Part shown: in pieces, positions 34,963-47,534 of the stretch
How positions within the stretch are numbered: position 1 is the first letter of the stretch
How the letters are laid out: each line of letters starts with the position of its first letter
Source of the DNA: Distichodus sexfasciatus
Taxonomy: Eukaryota > Chordata > Actinopteri > Characiformes > Distichodontidae
Length of the DNA: 64,000 bases
Direction of reading: 5' to 3'
Assembly (NCBI GenBank): GCA_032718565.1
Contig: JAVGVS010000010.1
Coordinates: forward strand, 4,840,318 to 4,904,317
The notes under the pieces: model-generated
Databases searched by the model: none
Seen by the model: only the letters and a program-made list of their open reading frames with translations
What the model was told of the DNA's origin: nothing
Translations under genes and position numbers: made by a program

Positions 34963-36980
34963 TATGGTATATAGAGTATCATGCAAGTATGCAGTACATT
35001 TTTTACAAATATACAAACAATGTTGTCACAGCATTGTTTTGCTGCTGGTATAAAAAATGTATGACTGACTAAAAATTTAAAATCAGAAATGCCCAAACAC
35101 ATCTGAGTCATTTGCAAAATAATGTCTTATACACTTAGTAGCGATTATTACATAATGAGACACAACAGCTTCCACATGCCTGAGTGTTAATATAAACCAA
35201 GAATAACTCCGAATGGACACAGCTTCCGCCCCTTCACTAAACAAACAAAAACTAGCCGAATTGGGCTTTGTTTTGGGAATTCACTTCTACTATAATGCTG
35301 TGGCAATTAACCCCGAGCAAATGATCCAACTTCCCAGGAAAGGGCTGCTTTGACCGAGAACACAGGAGACACAAGTCACGTTGCATCCTAATGGCCCACT
35401 TCACTGGGATGATCTGAATAGTGAGAGGGGAAGAACAGAGAGGAAAACATTGCACATAAAAACCAGGCTTCAGACATATAAACGGTCACTCACTCTACTA
35501 TCCAACTCAGTTCCACTAAGTATATCTCTGTAACTTCGACAACTCAACAATTTAGTTGCTATGATTTGTCATTTTGTCAGGCATCATATAGTGTGTGAGA
35601 GCGGTAACTCTGTCTCTCTCTTTTCCTTTCTCTCCTCTTGTGTTTGGAAGGTGCTCATTATGAAACACTGCCTGGTCAAAATTGGTAGTGCAAGTGTAAG
35701 ACACCACTACTGTCTGCTGCTGTTTATGAAATTGTCAGACTCAGGAATTTGCTGGGGAAACAACCCCAGAAGGCCAGAAAAAGTTTGTTTTTCCTCACGG
35801 TCAGATATATTAGAATTTTACTAAATCAGAACAAACACTCACATTCACACAGTGGAAAACAATTTAGTGCTACTATCACGTCTTATTATATGCCTTATTA
35901 TATCTAGTTTAGTATTGTCTTCATATTGTGCCAACATACAAATAATAAATAACCCGTATTAAAAATGTAAGAAAAATGAAACCAAGAGTTTAATTGTATT
36001 AGTAGTTTGTGCATATTTGCTTAATTTTGATCAAATTGATTATCCAGATTAAGGAAGGCCAAGGGGGGCGGGGGTTATAAATAAAACATTCTGATTGATT
36101 TAAAGAACTGATTGACTGAACAAGTCCTCCATTCATATACATCCTATTCTTTCTAACCCACTTCCACACCCACACACACAAAAGCATATTTATATTTCAA
36201 ATCATCTTGATGAACACAGCAGGGGATCCTAATGTAGCGTGATTACATTACCTAGGAATTCTCAGCTGATCTGAATCTCCCTATTCACCGGACATTACTC
36301 TGCATTACACAAATACAGTACATATGGTATGAGCCATACTGTATGTTGTTAATCCTCTGCTGCATTACAGTTTTGAAATGTGTCTGACCCTGGCGTGGGA
36401 CGGAGTAATGAGTTGTTGGTGCTGAAGGACAATTAGAGACCTTGAAGCCAAAACTAAACTTGTGGTCATTATTCTTCATTACTTTTTCACAGTGATCCAA
36501 CCTTCATAAAGGACATGTTGTGTGAGTGTGTGTGTGTGTGCGTGTGTGTATGTGTGAACGAGAGATAGGGACAGTTCCCAAAACACATCCAGGTTATTAC
36601 TTATGAAGGTTTGGGCCACTTTCAGTGAAGCAGTATTTGTTAGATGTATTTGGGCTTAATTTACAATCTAGTTTTGAGTATCTGCATTAGTAGAATATTT
36701 GAATACCAGAGTAGTTTGGTCTTTGATAATAACATGTTATACTTCTATAATGAAGTTTTTAAACTTATCATTTAAACTTTTCTATTTAACCTAGAATTCC
36801 CTATGGTATTAAAGTTATATAGATAGGATACTGAGTTCTATAATATCTTTAGTAGATTTTAGTAAAAGTTTGATATAGTGTTTGTTTTCTATGTTATAGA
36901 ATAAAGGCACAAAAGTAGACTAACAAATTCTAGAATTCTAGATCTCCAACCAATGTAACATTTTGAAATAGCCTTATTTT
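34963..36980. other. Non-coding unique sequence
   Basis: No gene. GT tract at about 36519-36556. Part 35160-35450 is GC-richer, repeat-free and includes CTTTGTTTTGGGAATTCACT and GGCAATTAACCCCGAGC. It may be conserved non-coding. The region from 36640 to 36980 is AT-rich. Confidence 0.5.
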
Positions 36981-37230
36981 AAGTGAATGATTGTCACTGT
37001 GAACACAGCATAGCACATCACACTGTGAACCACAACAAAATATGACCTTTGCATTTGAACCATTCGAGAAAGAACAGTGACAAGCATTATTGGCAGCACC
37101 CAGGGAGCAGTGCTCAGGGACAGTACCTTGCTCATAAGCACCTCAGTGGTACCTTTTCTGGTCTAGACTTGATCCAGCAACCCTTCGATCACGAAACCAA
37201 CTCCCTAACATTACATTGCCAACTGCCCCA
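36981..37230 (-). mobile_element. SINE-A, full-length copy
   Basis: Complement of 29231-29482 over its full length: tail AAGTGAATGATTGTCACTGT first, body CAGGGAGCAGTGCTCAGGG, GCACCTCAGTGGTACC, then head ATCCAGCAACCCTTCGATCA and ACATTGCCAACTGCCCC last. Box B is degraded. Confidence 0.8.
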
Positions 37231-39746
37231 AAGCCCCATTATGCCCAGTATACTGTATACTGTAAAAATTCATAATACAAACTTCCATCACATGTATAGT
37301 CTCCAGAGAAGCCATAAATCATGAAGTGACCTAATATCCTAGCATCTATGATCCTTACACACTTAAATATTATGATATAATATAAAGTGTATAATCTAAT
37401 TACTTAGTCTGTAGCTTAATTAACCACTTTAACGTTGACAACACATATCAGATCACAGAAGGGTAAAATGTGCCATAAAAAAGCTGCTCTTCTTCATTGC
37501 TATCCAAATGATACAGTTAGTGTTAGTAAGCAGAATAATCTGTATCTTCTATATAAATATATAAATCCATTTTTGATTAACCATCTAATTATTAAGGGTT
37601 TAAGAAAGAGTTTGTGCCTGAACAACTTTAACAAGTGTGCCGTTGCAGCAGTATTACAGAGTTAGTACCTGTTTGTAGGTAGCTCAGTGTTTAAATTGGT
37701 GTATTAGAAAAGACATCAATATATGCATAGGCCGGAGGTACTGCAGGACAAGGATCAGAAAACTCTGCTGCAGCGTGTTGCTTGCCAGAACGTTGCCAAC
37801 ATACATTAATTAAGCCTTTTCATAAATATGCTAGGCAATGGCAGAGAGAAAGAGATCTCATGTCAGCAGCTCTTGTTCTCTATTCTCTCGTGGCGACTAT
37901 ATCACACACATGACAGGAAGCAAACCATAGCAACCAAAATATTGAATGTTGCTGCCAGTCATTTCACGCAGGGTTGCCATAAACGCACATATTCACAAAA
38001 CAAGTCGTTTTTTATGTATCCTCAGGACGACAATAAGCTCCCAGATTCATTAGAATCCACTATATGAAATGCATGCAATGTGAAATGTTCTCTATTAAAA
38101 TGTTTTATGGAGCTCAGGGCTATTCATCTGTATTTTTCAAGTTTAATTTTTTATTTTTTCTAAATAAGGCAGCTGTCTATAAGGTAGCAGTCTATGAACA
38201 TCTATTATCGATTGCAGGTGTGATTCAGCAAGGTTTATTCATACAAATAGATGTCTGCTGTTCGAGTCTGTCTGCAAGGATGAAAGAGCCGGTGGAAGCA
38301 GCACTCAGAGAGAGAGAAAGACAGCAGCAGTGTGGCGTGGTGATTGCTTTTTTCAGAAGTCTGTCCTCCTGATGAGCATGTCCCGGGGGGATGAGAGCAT
38401 TAAACGTCCGTCTAATCCCATGCCACAGCCCACAATGCCATTCACCATAACGTGCCAAGAAAGACGTCCTGCCAGTGAAAGGCCACCCAACTGGCTATTG
38501 CGACATACACACACACATACACATACAAACACACACACATACACACAAGCACAGTTCTCACCACACACACTCAATCATCTAGACTGACTATCCACAGACA
38601 TTAGAGCATTCTGTAATAGCTGCTCTTACTCTGAAGTATTCATTTTTATAATGTAGTAAATACATTCAGGTTTTAACCATGAGGTCAAGGGCACTCTCCA
38701 GCATTCTCAAATCCTTCTGTGTTCAATCTGAAAGCAATCATACATTTTCATATGTGTACTACATTATGCAGACTTGGCATTAAAATGAAATTTAGCATCT
38801 GAGTCTACGACATCACAGATGTCCCACAGTGATCTTTGTGAAGTCTCAGAAATCAAGTCATAAAGAAATCCCATTCTTGACCACTATACATTGACAATGA
38901 AAGCAGTATACAATGCATTCAATATTCAACTCTTTTTGATATGTACACTGTGATTTTATAAAAGTCATTTTTAATCGACATCTTGTTCCTTAAAGTGACA
39001 AAAAAATACTGATTCCATATTTTATTTAATAATTTGGTAAAAGAAACCTAGTTTTGAATCAGTGATTGTTTAAATAATTAACGTTCAATAGCCAATTCAG
39101 AATTTGACTGACTAAATAAAATACTGAATCAATCAATTTTTAAAATAAACATAATATTAATAAAAGAGTGCTCATGACCTTGCTCTTGCTAAAATCCCCT
39201 TAATGCTGATGTAAAAAGGTCAGCTTTAAGCACAAAAAGTGACACGTAGTAAAAGCCAGAAGTATATACTTATATGTCCAAATCACCTGCTGATACTCGG
39301 AAATCGCCTAATGCTGCTTCTTCAGAGATTTTGTGACCTCTCCATTAAATCAGTGTGTAGCAAAAACTAACCCGGCTGCTCTTTGATCTAACATCTATCT
39401 CCCAATTCTACAGGCCAGCTGCCCATGTGATCTCCACTCTCTCTATCTATGTCACACACCCCTCAGGGGATAGACAGGGCAAAAAACCCCTTCTAATCCT
39501 GCTTTCACCCAGAAACACATACACACACTGGCCACTGCCCAGCCCTATACAGGTCAATAGCAGAATTCTGTCCCACTGACAAACAGAAAAGCATTGACTG
39601 GACTCTGATTGAAAGTCCCAGGATAACATTAGTCTATGTACACACACACACACACACAAACAGAGGCAAGACCTGCTGGATAAAATGGATTAGGGATATA
39701 TCAAAGGATATGTAATGCTAATGAAAGTCCAGAAAACAATGGGTCT

Positions 39747-39886
39747 CATTCACCAATATTTTCTTAGTTTTTTCCCCCCAATTTAACAGACAGAGCAGCA
39801 ATAATACTTACATGAGTGCTCTTCAACATTTGTAGATTCTGTTCTTATCTATGAGCAAATCTCAGATTAGAAAACATTGGTGAATG
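39747..39886. repeat. Short palindromic repeat, MITE-like
   Basis: CATTCACCAATATTTTCTTA at 39747 and its near-complement TAGAAAACATTGGTGAATG at 39868-39886 form 19-bp arms around about 100 bases. A partly matching stretch (TTTCACCAATGTTTTCTTA) occurs near 52216, suggesting an interspersed family. Confidence 0.4.
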
Positions 39887-40288
39887 TCAGAATCTTTAAG
39901 AAAACAGTGCGTTACGAACGGTTTGTGAGCGAGGCCTAATGAGCTGACTCCCTGATACATGCTGGGAAATATAGTGCAAAGCTTATTTAATGGTCATTTC
40001 TGCATTTCTTAGCAAGCCTACCAAGTACTCTCATTTCAAATGGGTGAAATCTGCATAGCTGGTGCTGGATGACGTATGATTAGTTTAGAAAAGCTTCACA
40101 GCGAGTGGGCAATAGGTAAACATGCAGTGTGGGCAGTAGGAGGGTGAGACAGAAACTGTAGTGACCTGCAGTTCAACCCCTACTTCCCCCATCACTGCTG
40201 TGAGAATGTTGACTCTAATTACTATCTAACTACAAGATGCCTTTCGTCCTCCTCTAACCCTGCTGAGCATCACCGGCAAGGATTGGAC

Positions 40289-40325
<37 letters not shown>
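40289..40325. repeat. GA microsatellite
   Basis: AG repeats with one AAA interruption. Confidence 0.9.
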
Positions 40326-40393
40326 TGATCTTTCTGAGATCTGGATTAATCTTAGTTTCTAATCAGTGAGCAAGCATGTTTCTCTGCTCAAAG

Positions 40394-40441
40394 TGTGTGT
40401 GTGTGTGTGTGTATGTGTGTATGTGTGTGTGTCTGTGTGTT
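40394..40441. repeat. GT microsatellite
   Basis: GT repeats with single AT and CT interruptions. Confidence 0.9.
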
Positions 40442-40660
40442 TGTGGACTCCACAGACTGATGAAGAAAGAGGCATGCTGAGGGAGCAAGAGGCTGTCCAG
40501 AAACCTAACACACTCCAAACTTCTCTCAGTTAACTTTGGATTAGTGTTGTGCATAACGTAATCCAGATATTCCAGATTTATAATTTACCTAAACCAGCAT
40601 TAAATAATCTACTACTGCTGAAAAAAGGGACTCTGGTTTTCACTGACCTTTACTGGACTG

Positions 40661-40779
40661 AGAGAGAGAGAGAGAGAGAGATACATCCCTCTGTCTCCTG
40701 ACTGTCGCCTCTCAGTGTGTTTGTGTGTGAGTGTGTGTGTGTGTGTGTGTGTGTTTGTGTTTTGTGTGTGTGAGTGTGT
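40661..40779. repeat. Paired GA and GT tracts
   Basis: GA units at 40661-40681 and a long imperfect GT tract at 40714-40779, about 30 bases apart. Confidence 0.9.
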
Positions 40780-41621
40780 GACAGGGACAAAGAGCTCTCT
40801 GATAAGCACTCAGTTGGAGGGAAGGTGGAAAAGGAAAAGGGGAGGGGAAGGTCACTGAACATCCTGGAACATCCTGGTACAGTATTTGTGTTTGTGCATT
40901 GGTGTGTGCCTGTGTGTGTGTTTGCACATGTAAGGAAGGAACGCAGACCTATGCAGGCAGTTTCTCGTGTGATGTATTTAACATTAACGATGCTGCTTCA
41001 ATTACAGTGTGAGGTGATCACCCACAGGTGGAAAATAACTCCTGCCGACTGTGTTTCTAAACCACCAGCGCAAATAGTGAAATGCGTTAAGTGACAACAC
41101 TGTCTGCAGTCAACAAATCATCACCAAACAAATGACCCTCCATTCTCCACTCGCTGAGGTTTGACCTGTCCACAAAGGGTGTCATTTTGCCGATAGATCC
41201 GACGTCTGCACCCTAATGTCACTCTGACGCTGCATTCAAAACTGACATTACAGTGATAAATGGCATTCAGATAGAGATGTGATTTGTTTATGCATGAGCC
41301 AAAGCTTATTTGTTTAAAACCTGTGATGTTGGTTTGGTCTGCTGCTTTCATTGAGGATCATAATCAGCTGTTTTATACTACACAAGTTCCCATTTACTGA
41401 CATCATACAAAATAACAGAGTGTGTGTTGCCACTAACTTTTACTGTAAGACAGAGGGAGAGAAAATGGCTAGGATGAGCTCATTGTTTTTACATGACTGC
41501 CACAACATGAAGATAAATAAATACAGAAAGAGACACACAGTTTGGGTTAATCTCTGGAATATTTTAGAATATTTCACTCAAAACATTTGTGTAATTTTGC
41601 AAATGAATGCACACAAAATAT

Positions 41622-41745
41622 TACAACCTGTGTAATTTTACTGTTGCTCTCTCATGTGTCACCAAAACAGCTCTGACCTGATGAAGGCTGAATTCTACAA
41701 GGTGTCGTGTAGTGTCTAATTCTTGTACAATGCCCCAGATCAGAC
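41622..41745 (-). mobile_element. Tc1-like element B, fragment
   Basis: GTGTCACCAAAACAGCTCTG, ACCTGATGAAGG, CTGAATTCTACAAGG and CAATGCCCCAGATCAG match in order the 3' part of the transposase gene of the same Tc1-like family as 14449-15090, read on the minus strand. Only this piece remains. Confidence 0.55.
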
Positions 41746-42615
41746 TATATGTAGTTCCACTACATACTACAAAAATATGTATCGGCCTATGTACTATAAT
41801 ATCATAATAACAACTCACCATGTACCATAATAATAACTCACCTAATATTTCACCCATCCATTTGGAATTCGTGAGTGCATTCCTCATTCCCTCCATTCTG
41901 AGGTGTTGAAAATAGAAACAGATGTCTGACGCAATATGATTAAAAAATCAAATGATGCTATTTTTGAACCAGATGTCGATATACAATATGTGTTTTTTCC
42001 TATCAAATCTTACTCCAAAAGAAGTGACTCATTAATGTTCCTATATATTTATTTAGACTAATTGCTCAGAAACAATTGCATATACAACTAAACAAAACAT
42101 ACAAGTTAACACAAGAAACACAAACAATCATAAATGCATGTAAGCAAATTATCTGACTCTCCTTAGCCAGTGTAGAAGGAGGTGCATTAGCTACTTTAAT
42201 AGATTTGCCTTTAAAAATCTTGCAAACAAAAATATTTTAAAATGCTCTTTTTAAACTATGTTGTATGAACAGATAAACCATGGCAAGAAAAAAACATACC
42301 AATGATTTCACAAATTATGCACAGGAAATACAACTATCAGTCTATCAACTGCTCCTGACTTTCGAAAAGAAGAAGGCACACTGTAGTCACAATGAGGACT
42401 GTGTTTAGGATGTTTCTCAATCTCCACAAACCCACTACAATCTACAATTTGCCCAGACCTGCTTCATGCAATTGATGTAAATCAAAGGATTCATTACAAT
42501 ATGATATTATCTTGATTCAATGGACCATGATTTGATGCCTAGTCTGCTATAATTTTGACTTGATTCGAGTAATGAGCCAGTGATTGGTCATTATCATTAT
42601 GCTGATGTAACACTT
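41746..42615. other. Non-coding AT-rich sequence
   Basis: No gene or recognised repeat. Confidence 0.55.
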
Positions 42616-42854
42616 TGGGCAGCTGACGGCGTAACAGTTAGGGAATTGGCCGCGTGGTCAGAAGGTTGCCAAGTCCCGGACCAGTAAAGGTACCACTGAG
42701 GTGCTCATGAGCAAAGTACTGTCTCCAAGCACTGCTCTCCGTGCGCTGCCAAAAAAGCTGCCTACTGCTCCTTCACAGATGGGTCAAACTGAGGTCATAT
42801 TTTGTGCTGTACTGTGCTGTGATGTGTTCACAATGATAAATAATCACTCACTTA
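42616..42854 (+). mobile_element. SINE-A, near full length
   Basis: Head GGGCAGCTGACGGCGTAAC, AGTTAGGGAATTGGCC, a box-B-like GCCAAGTCCCGGACCAG, then GGTACCACTGAGGTGCTCAT, CTCCAAGCACTGCTCTCCGT, CTGCTCCTTCACAGATGGG and tail AATGATAAATAATCACTCAC. The head is shortened between the two Pol III boxes. Confidence 0.8.
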
Positions 42855-43285
42855 AATATTTGAATGCAAAACAATACTCTCTTTTAATAAAAATAGACCT
42901 CCTGTTCAATATAAAATGACATTAGAATATATTTGTGTGAAATATTTTTTCTGGATCAATGCTATGGCCTCACTGATTACTGAAACAATATATCAGTGTA
43001 GATCAATGTATCATTACACCCCAGGATGAAACAATTACTGGTCCTTCTCTAAGAGAGTGAATGATTCATGGCAGATTAACAAAGTGCTAATTCAGAGATT
43101 GCTCAGACCAGACCAGTGCAGTCCCTGGGTGTAAAACCTTTAGCATAATGGCCTCACATTAACAGCTCTAATCTCAGCTTTTATGCCACTGTTTCTGCAA
43201 TCGGAACTGAGAGCAACAACAAGCCATTCAAAATTCATAATGCATATTCATGGAGAGGTGGAACCTGGGGGGATTGGATTTATCT
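42855..43285. other. Non-coding; candidate conserved block
   Basis: Part 43060-43260 is repeat-free and includes GTGAATGATTCATGGCAGAT, GCTAATTCAGAGATTGC, TTAACAGCTCTAATCTCAGC and TCATAATGCATATTCATGG, the last resembling POU/octamer-type sites. It may be a conserved non-coding element. No alignment was possible. Confidence 0.35.
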
Positions 43286-43291
43286 TTTATT
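43286..43291 (-). promoter_or_regulatory. Polyadenylation signal candidate
   Basis: AATAAA on the minus strand, about 45 bases beyond the stop of the candidate exon 43337-43538. It would give a very short 3' UTR, and AATAAA is common by chance in AT-rich DNA. Confidence 0.25.
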
Positions 43292-43336
43292 AAAAAGGCA
43301 GGAATGTAAAAAAAAAAAAGCATTCTGTGGTCTCGT

Positions 43337-43538
43337 TTAAGAGCCGGATGGAGTGTTGGTGGCAGGACTGAAGGATTTGTCGTTAGACTTGGTTGTATTC
43401 CAGTAGGTGAGGTTGTGCAGTTGTTGGGTTATGTATGCAGACGGCAACGCAGACTGGCCGCTTCCTGCCGGGGGGAGTGATGAGGCGGCCGCTTGCTGTG
43501 TTGTTTGCCGGCTCCGTCTGTAGTCAATGTCACAGAAG
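43337..43538 (-). CDS. Candidate terminal coding exon, unrecognised
   Basis: On the minus strand, CTCCTCTAAACCCCAG could be a splice acceptor. The following 202 bases give one codon-completing base plus 67 codons including a TAA stop at 43337-43339. The translation begins FCDIDYRRSRQTTQQAAASS and ends FSPATNTPSGS. It includes the two potential N-glycosylation triplets NLT and NTT in QLHNLTYWNTTK. The segment is GC- and CpG-rich against an AT-rich background and free of simple repeats. AATAAA follows. I do not recognise the protein. The evidence is composition and signals only, and a chance frame in a CpG-rich non-coding element would look similar. Confidence 0.35.
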
Positions 43539-43837
43539 CTGGGGTTTAGAGGAGATTGCTCAGGTAAACACACACACCAAACTGAAGAGTTTCTGAGAGG
43601 AGTTTTTAACCTAAGAAGTTATTTTCTTAACTGTGATTTTAAATCCGGCACCAACAGTCTCCCAGCGTCAGCTCAAAAAATTGCTAGCTACTTTTGCATG
43701 TTTTACTCTAGGACACTTTACCACCTTACATTAGATGATGCCCCAATGTTTCCATATTTACATCCCCAAAACATGAATGTTAGATGCTGTTGATTATATA
43801 GATGTGTAGCTGGGCAGGTGCCACACACACTCACACA

Positions 43838-44007
43838 ATCACACTCACACCTGTGGGGTCAATTTAGAGACACCAATCCACCTACAGTGCATGCTTTTGA
43901 ACTGTGGGAGGAAACTGGGAAACCCTGAGAAAACCCATGTGAACACACGGCCGACCCAAGGATCGAACCCAGGGACCTCCTTCTAGCGCTGACCACCGTG
44001 CCACCCA
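43838..44007 (-). mobile_element. SINE-C, head and body
   Basis: Complement reads: tRNA-like head (GGTGGCACGGTGGTCAGCGC, box-B-like GGGTTCGATCC), body with TTCACATGGGTTTTCTCAGG and TTTCCTCCCACAGTTC, then GGTGTCTCTAAATTGACCCC. This is the order of a very common teleost SINE whose tail ends in a CATTCATTATCC-like word (complement). The tail is absent here. Confidence 0.7.
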
Positions 44008-44064
44008 GACCACAGAATGTTTTATTTTAATTCATTTATTTTCATTTACTTTTCTTTTAGCATT

Positions 44065-44145
44065 TGTAAAGCACTTTGGTCAGCAACAGCTGTTTAGAAG
44101 TGCTACTGTGTGTAAATAAAGCTAACTCACTTACTTCCTTACTTA
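44065..44145 (+). mobile_element. LINE 3'-end fragment (probable)
   Basis: TTTGTAAAGCACTTTGGTCA, GCTGTTTAGAAGTGCTACTG, then GTAAATAAAGCTAACTCACT. This resembles the 3' end of fish non-LTR retrotransposons, with a degenerate AATAAA-like repeat tail. The clade is not assigned. Confidence 0.4.
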
Positions 44146-45690
44146 AACCCGAGAAGAGATTAACTGTTTGAATAACTTATCAATGAAAAATGCAACTACA
44201 GCATTGGTCTATAATTTTGTTTTACAGTGGAGTATGAAATCGTTTTATGCTTAATAGGTTTCAACCACATGCCAGTGTTGATTGTTCCAGTTTTAAGTAA
44301 GAAATAATATAACATTCAGATCAGGAGATTCAGTGCAGAGAGACTGGAGTGAGTAATCTTGCATGAATGACCATGTCTGACACACAGCCTGCATGACTGA
44401 TCTACTCAACACACACACTTTCCCCCTTGTTCTCACTGTATTCATGTTTGCACACATGTATTGGTGTGCACATACACAGCTAAATGCACACATACAACAG
44501 AGCTCAGCAGAGAGGGCCCCTAGGGCCCCACTGTCATTCACACACTCAGACAAATCATAGCAACATACTATGCACACAAACATACACACACACACAAAGA
44601 CACAATGCAACTCTGCATGACATGCACAATTTCACCCATTCACCCTGATATATGCTCACCAGTCACTTTTGTAGAAACATCTACACTGCGGTGCACCTTT
44701 AGAGACTACAGCACATCCGTTGTTGAACACAGTCAGTGGTCGCTCTTGACTAGTGATTTCTGACCAAAGAACAACACATGACTGGAAATCTTTGGGTGAT
44801 GGAGAATTCTTAACTGAGTAGTGACACTGACCGAGGAAACAAAAAGAAGCCCTGCATGACGCTTTCTTAGAAAGAGTGGCCCCCACCATGCTTAAAAAGA
44901 CCAGTCTAGACTAGTACAGTGCTTGTTAAAGCACAGAGTTAAAAACAATTAGAGCTGGTCCCATGTAAAAGATGTTTTTACCTGGCCCTACATTATCTCT
45001 AAACTTTATTTTCTTCCAACAGGTCACAATACACCTCCAATTGTTAAATGTCGGTGTTACTGCAGTATTGATTGGAACTGTACATTTCTCAAAAAGACCA
45101 ACAATCTGTTGTATAATGTTTTATACTGTCATAGTAAATCCCTTTCAGTCATTGCTTGCCTCATAGGTAATCTAAGATCCTTAAATGGGTACACATGAAA
45201 GAATCAATAAAAGCATATAACTCGTGATTCACTGGTCATAAAATGACAATGTTTTATTACACAGTAAACTGCCTTCACTTTGATAAAAATGTAGACTCAA
45301 GTTAATATGAAGTTATGACTGTATCTTTGTATAGCTGTATAGGTGCATATATCAACACTTATCCGTGGAAACATATTCTGGGTGGATGACCAGCATCTGG
45401 ATGCTAGAAGCTGCCAAATTGATTAAAACATCTTTTTCACTCCTCTCTCTTGTACTGAGCAACAGAATAAAAGTCAGCCATTCATATATAATTTTGGTAT
45501 TGACATATTAAGGTGTGTATGTTTCACAGCTAGAAATAATGGATAATGCTATGTCTTTTAGTTGTTCACCATATTATACAGAGAAATTCCACTGCTGGAT
45601 TAGACGTCAAAGCCACAGGAGTAATAACCTTTTATCAGTCTAGCTGACAGGAGATCAGTATTGCAGCCCCTGAGCTTAATGTGAAAAATA
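44146..45690. other. Non-coding sequence
   Basis: No supported gene. The minus frame 44656-44889 (77 residues) has no known domain. It lies in a GC-moderate stretch with no repeats that I can name. CA-rich words lie at 44400-44610. Confidence 0.5.
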
Positions 45691-45873
45691 TTCATTCAGT
45701 CATTCATTCATTCATTATCCGAACCGCTCAATCCCAACTGGGATTGCAGGGGGACCGAAGCCCATTCCCGGAACGACAGGCACATGGCAGAGACCAACAA
45801 CAGGCAGGCGCCAACACATCACAGGGCTCACACAATCACACCTTACAGGCCAATTTAGATTCGCCAATTAACG
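45691..45873 (-). mobile_element. SINE-C, 3' half
   Basis: CATTCATTCATTCATTATCC, GAACCGCTCAATCCC, GGGACCGAAGCCCATTCC, CACATCACAGGGCTCACAC and GCCAATTTAGATTCGCCAAT follow the order of the SINE-C family tail and body. The tRNA-like head is missing. Confidence 0.65.
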
Positions 45874-47048
45874 AAAATATGTTGTGGAAAATATGTCTCT
45901 CTTTAAATATGAGGTAAAAGGGTCTTTGTAGAATGAAAGAAAGTTCCCCTATGGCACCACTGTGAAGAACCACCTTTGGTTCTAATATTTTTAAGAGTGC
46001 ATGGATATCCATCCTTTCAAATGGATGCTTTGCATGAAAAGCATAAAAATGATTATTAAAATTTGTAATTTACTGTAGAAGCTGGAGCCATTTCATCTCA
46101 TCTCTCTATGTACATGTATATAGTCGAAATGACAAAGTTTACTTTGACTTTGACTTAATATAAAAATATTAAACCAAATTAAATAGTATATAATAATAAT
46201 AATAAAACACATCTTGTTTATTTATGTTGGGTCTAGATTAGATCTAGGGTAAGATGTGAATGTGTGTATCTTTTCTTCATATTCACACTCGCTCTACCTG
46301 TCATTCTGCACGTAGTCCCTTCTATCTTTCTACTTCCTCCTATGCTGGGGAAAGCTGGATTCTGAGCAGAGTTGTTTACACACTAAGCTTACACACTCAT
46401 TAAAACATGAGGCAAATATTCTACAACTATGAAAGCCACATAAAGCTGACATAATGTTGTCAGTCTGTGCTAATAAGATTCACATATCTTAAGTCCCCGC
46501 CATTCCAAGTGCCAGACTATTGGATCTTAAATCACACATTTCCTTGGCTAGATGCAAGCCTAATCATGGACACACATTTGAGGAGAATTTCATACATATT
46601 TTAATCCAGCTACGCAATCGCACAACGACAAAGAATATCTGATTATTATGCAAACGCAAATATGCGCAGACACACACATGCATCCAGGAACATTTCCAAT
46701 GACCGGTGTTATGAGAGAAAGCAGAACAGGGAAATTAAGTCTGACGGAGAGAGGGATGAGAGAACAGGGGGAGACAGGGTGCAAGACAAGAACCAGGAGA
46801 GAACAACAAAATGCAGAGAGGATAACAGTCCTGTCTCTTACTAACACCATCTCAACCAGGCTGCTTCATGCTTAAGGAAATTTTCTGTCAGTCTGCAGCA
46901 AAACCAACTAATCAACAGGCAAACACACACAGTGAGGGAGGAGAGGGGACAAGCCTATCTGTTGATAGTAAAACCCGTCTGGCACCTTTCTTTTCTTCTC
47001 CTGAGGGAGTGTGATGAAAAATCTTCTTCCTTATGTCCCTTGATTCTC

Positions 47049-47085
<37 letters not shown>

Positions 47086-47534
47086 ATCCCCTTCAGTAAA
47101 CAAATACAGCAGAGTGCCCTGATTTGTGCACTTGTTTAATAATTAATAGGTGATAATATAATCTCTGTTACACAGACATTCATTCCACTCTATAAAATGT
47201 ATGATGTATTTTTCATAAAGGGTTTTGTTTTCCTATATTTAAACTTTTCTATCCTTACAGCCCAGTACATGCATATTGGTTCCCCTGAGCAGGTCACAAA
47301 TTTAGAATCTCCTGGCTAGTTATTGTCAGGGCTGCAATTTCTTATTGGGGTCTATAGGTCACTGAGCCCCATGCCTTACAATGTCTCTGAGACACGTCTG
47401 CTCAGACTGTTCGTGATTGTTTGTCTACTTCTTTGTTTAAAGCTTGGATTAAACTTTTCTGTTCTTGCAACACTTCTGCTCCTCTCCTCATCATGATAAA
47501 GTAACAGCTTGGGTTTTGAGAAAGGCACTATGCA
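45874..47534. other. Non-coding sequence
   Basis: No gene. A piece near 46130-46157 (ATGACAAAGTTTACTTTGAC) looks like a retrotransposon tail of the ATGACAATAAAGTTTGAC type. Overlapping frames at 46590-46875 lack domains and stay in one repeat-free stretch. A CT tract lies at 47047-47085. Confidence 0.5.
47047..47085. repeat. CT microsatellite
   Basis: CT units interrupted once by CCC. Confidence 0.9.

Larger units (their letters stand above)
37231..41621. other. Non-coding sequence with microsatellites
   Basis: No supported gene. CA tracts at about 38503-38570 and 39640-39659. Part 37760-38060 is unique, contains GTTGCTTGCCAGAACGTTGC and CATTAATTAAGCC, and may be regulatory. AT-rich sequence fills 38920-39180. 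Frames at 40612-40927 translate the GT/GA tracts. Confidence 0.5.
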
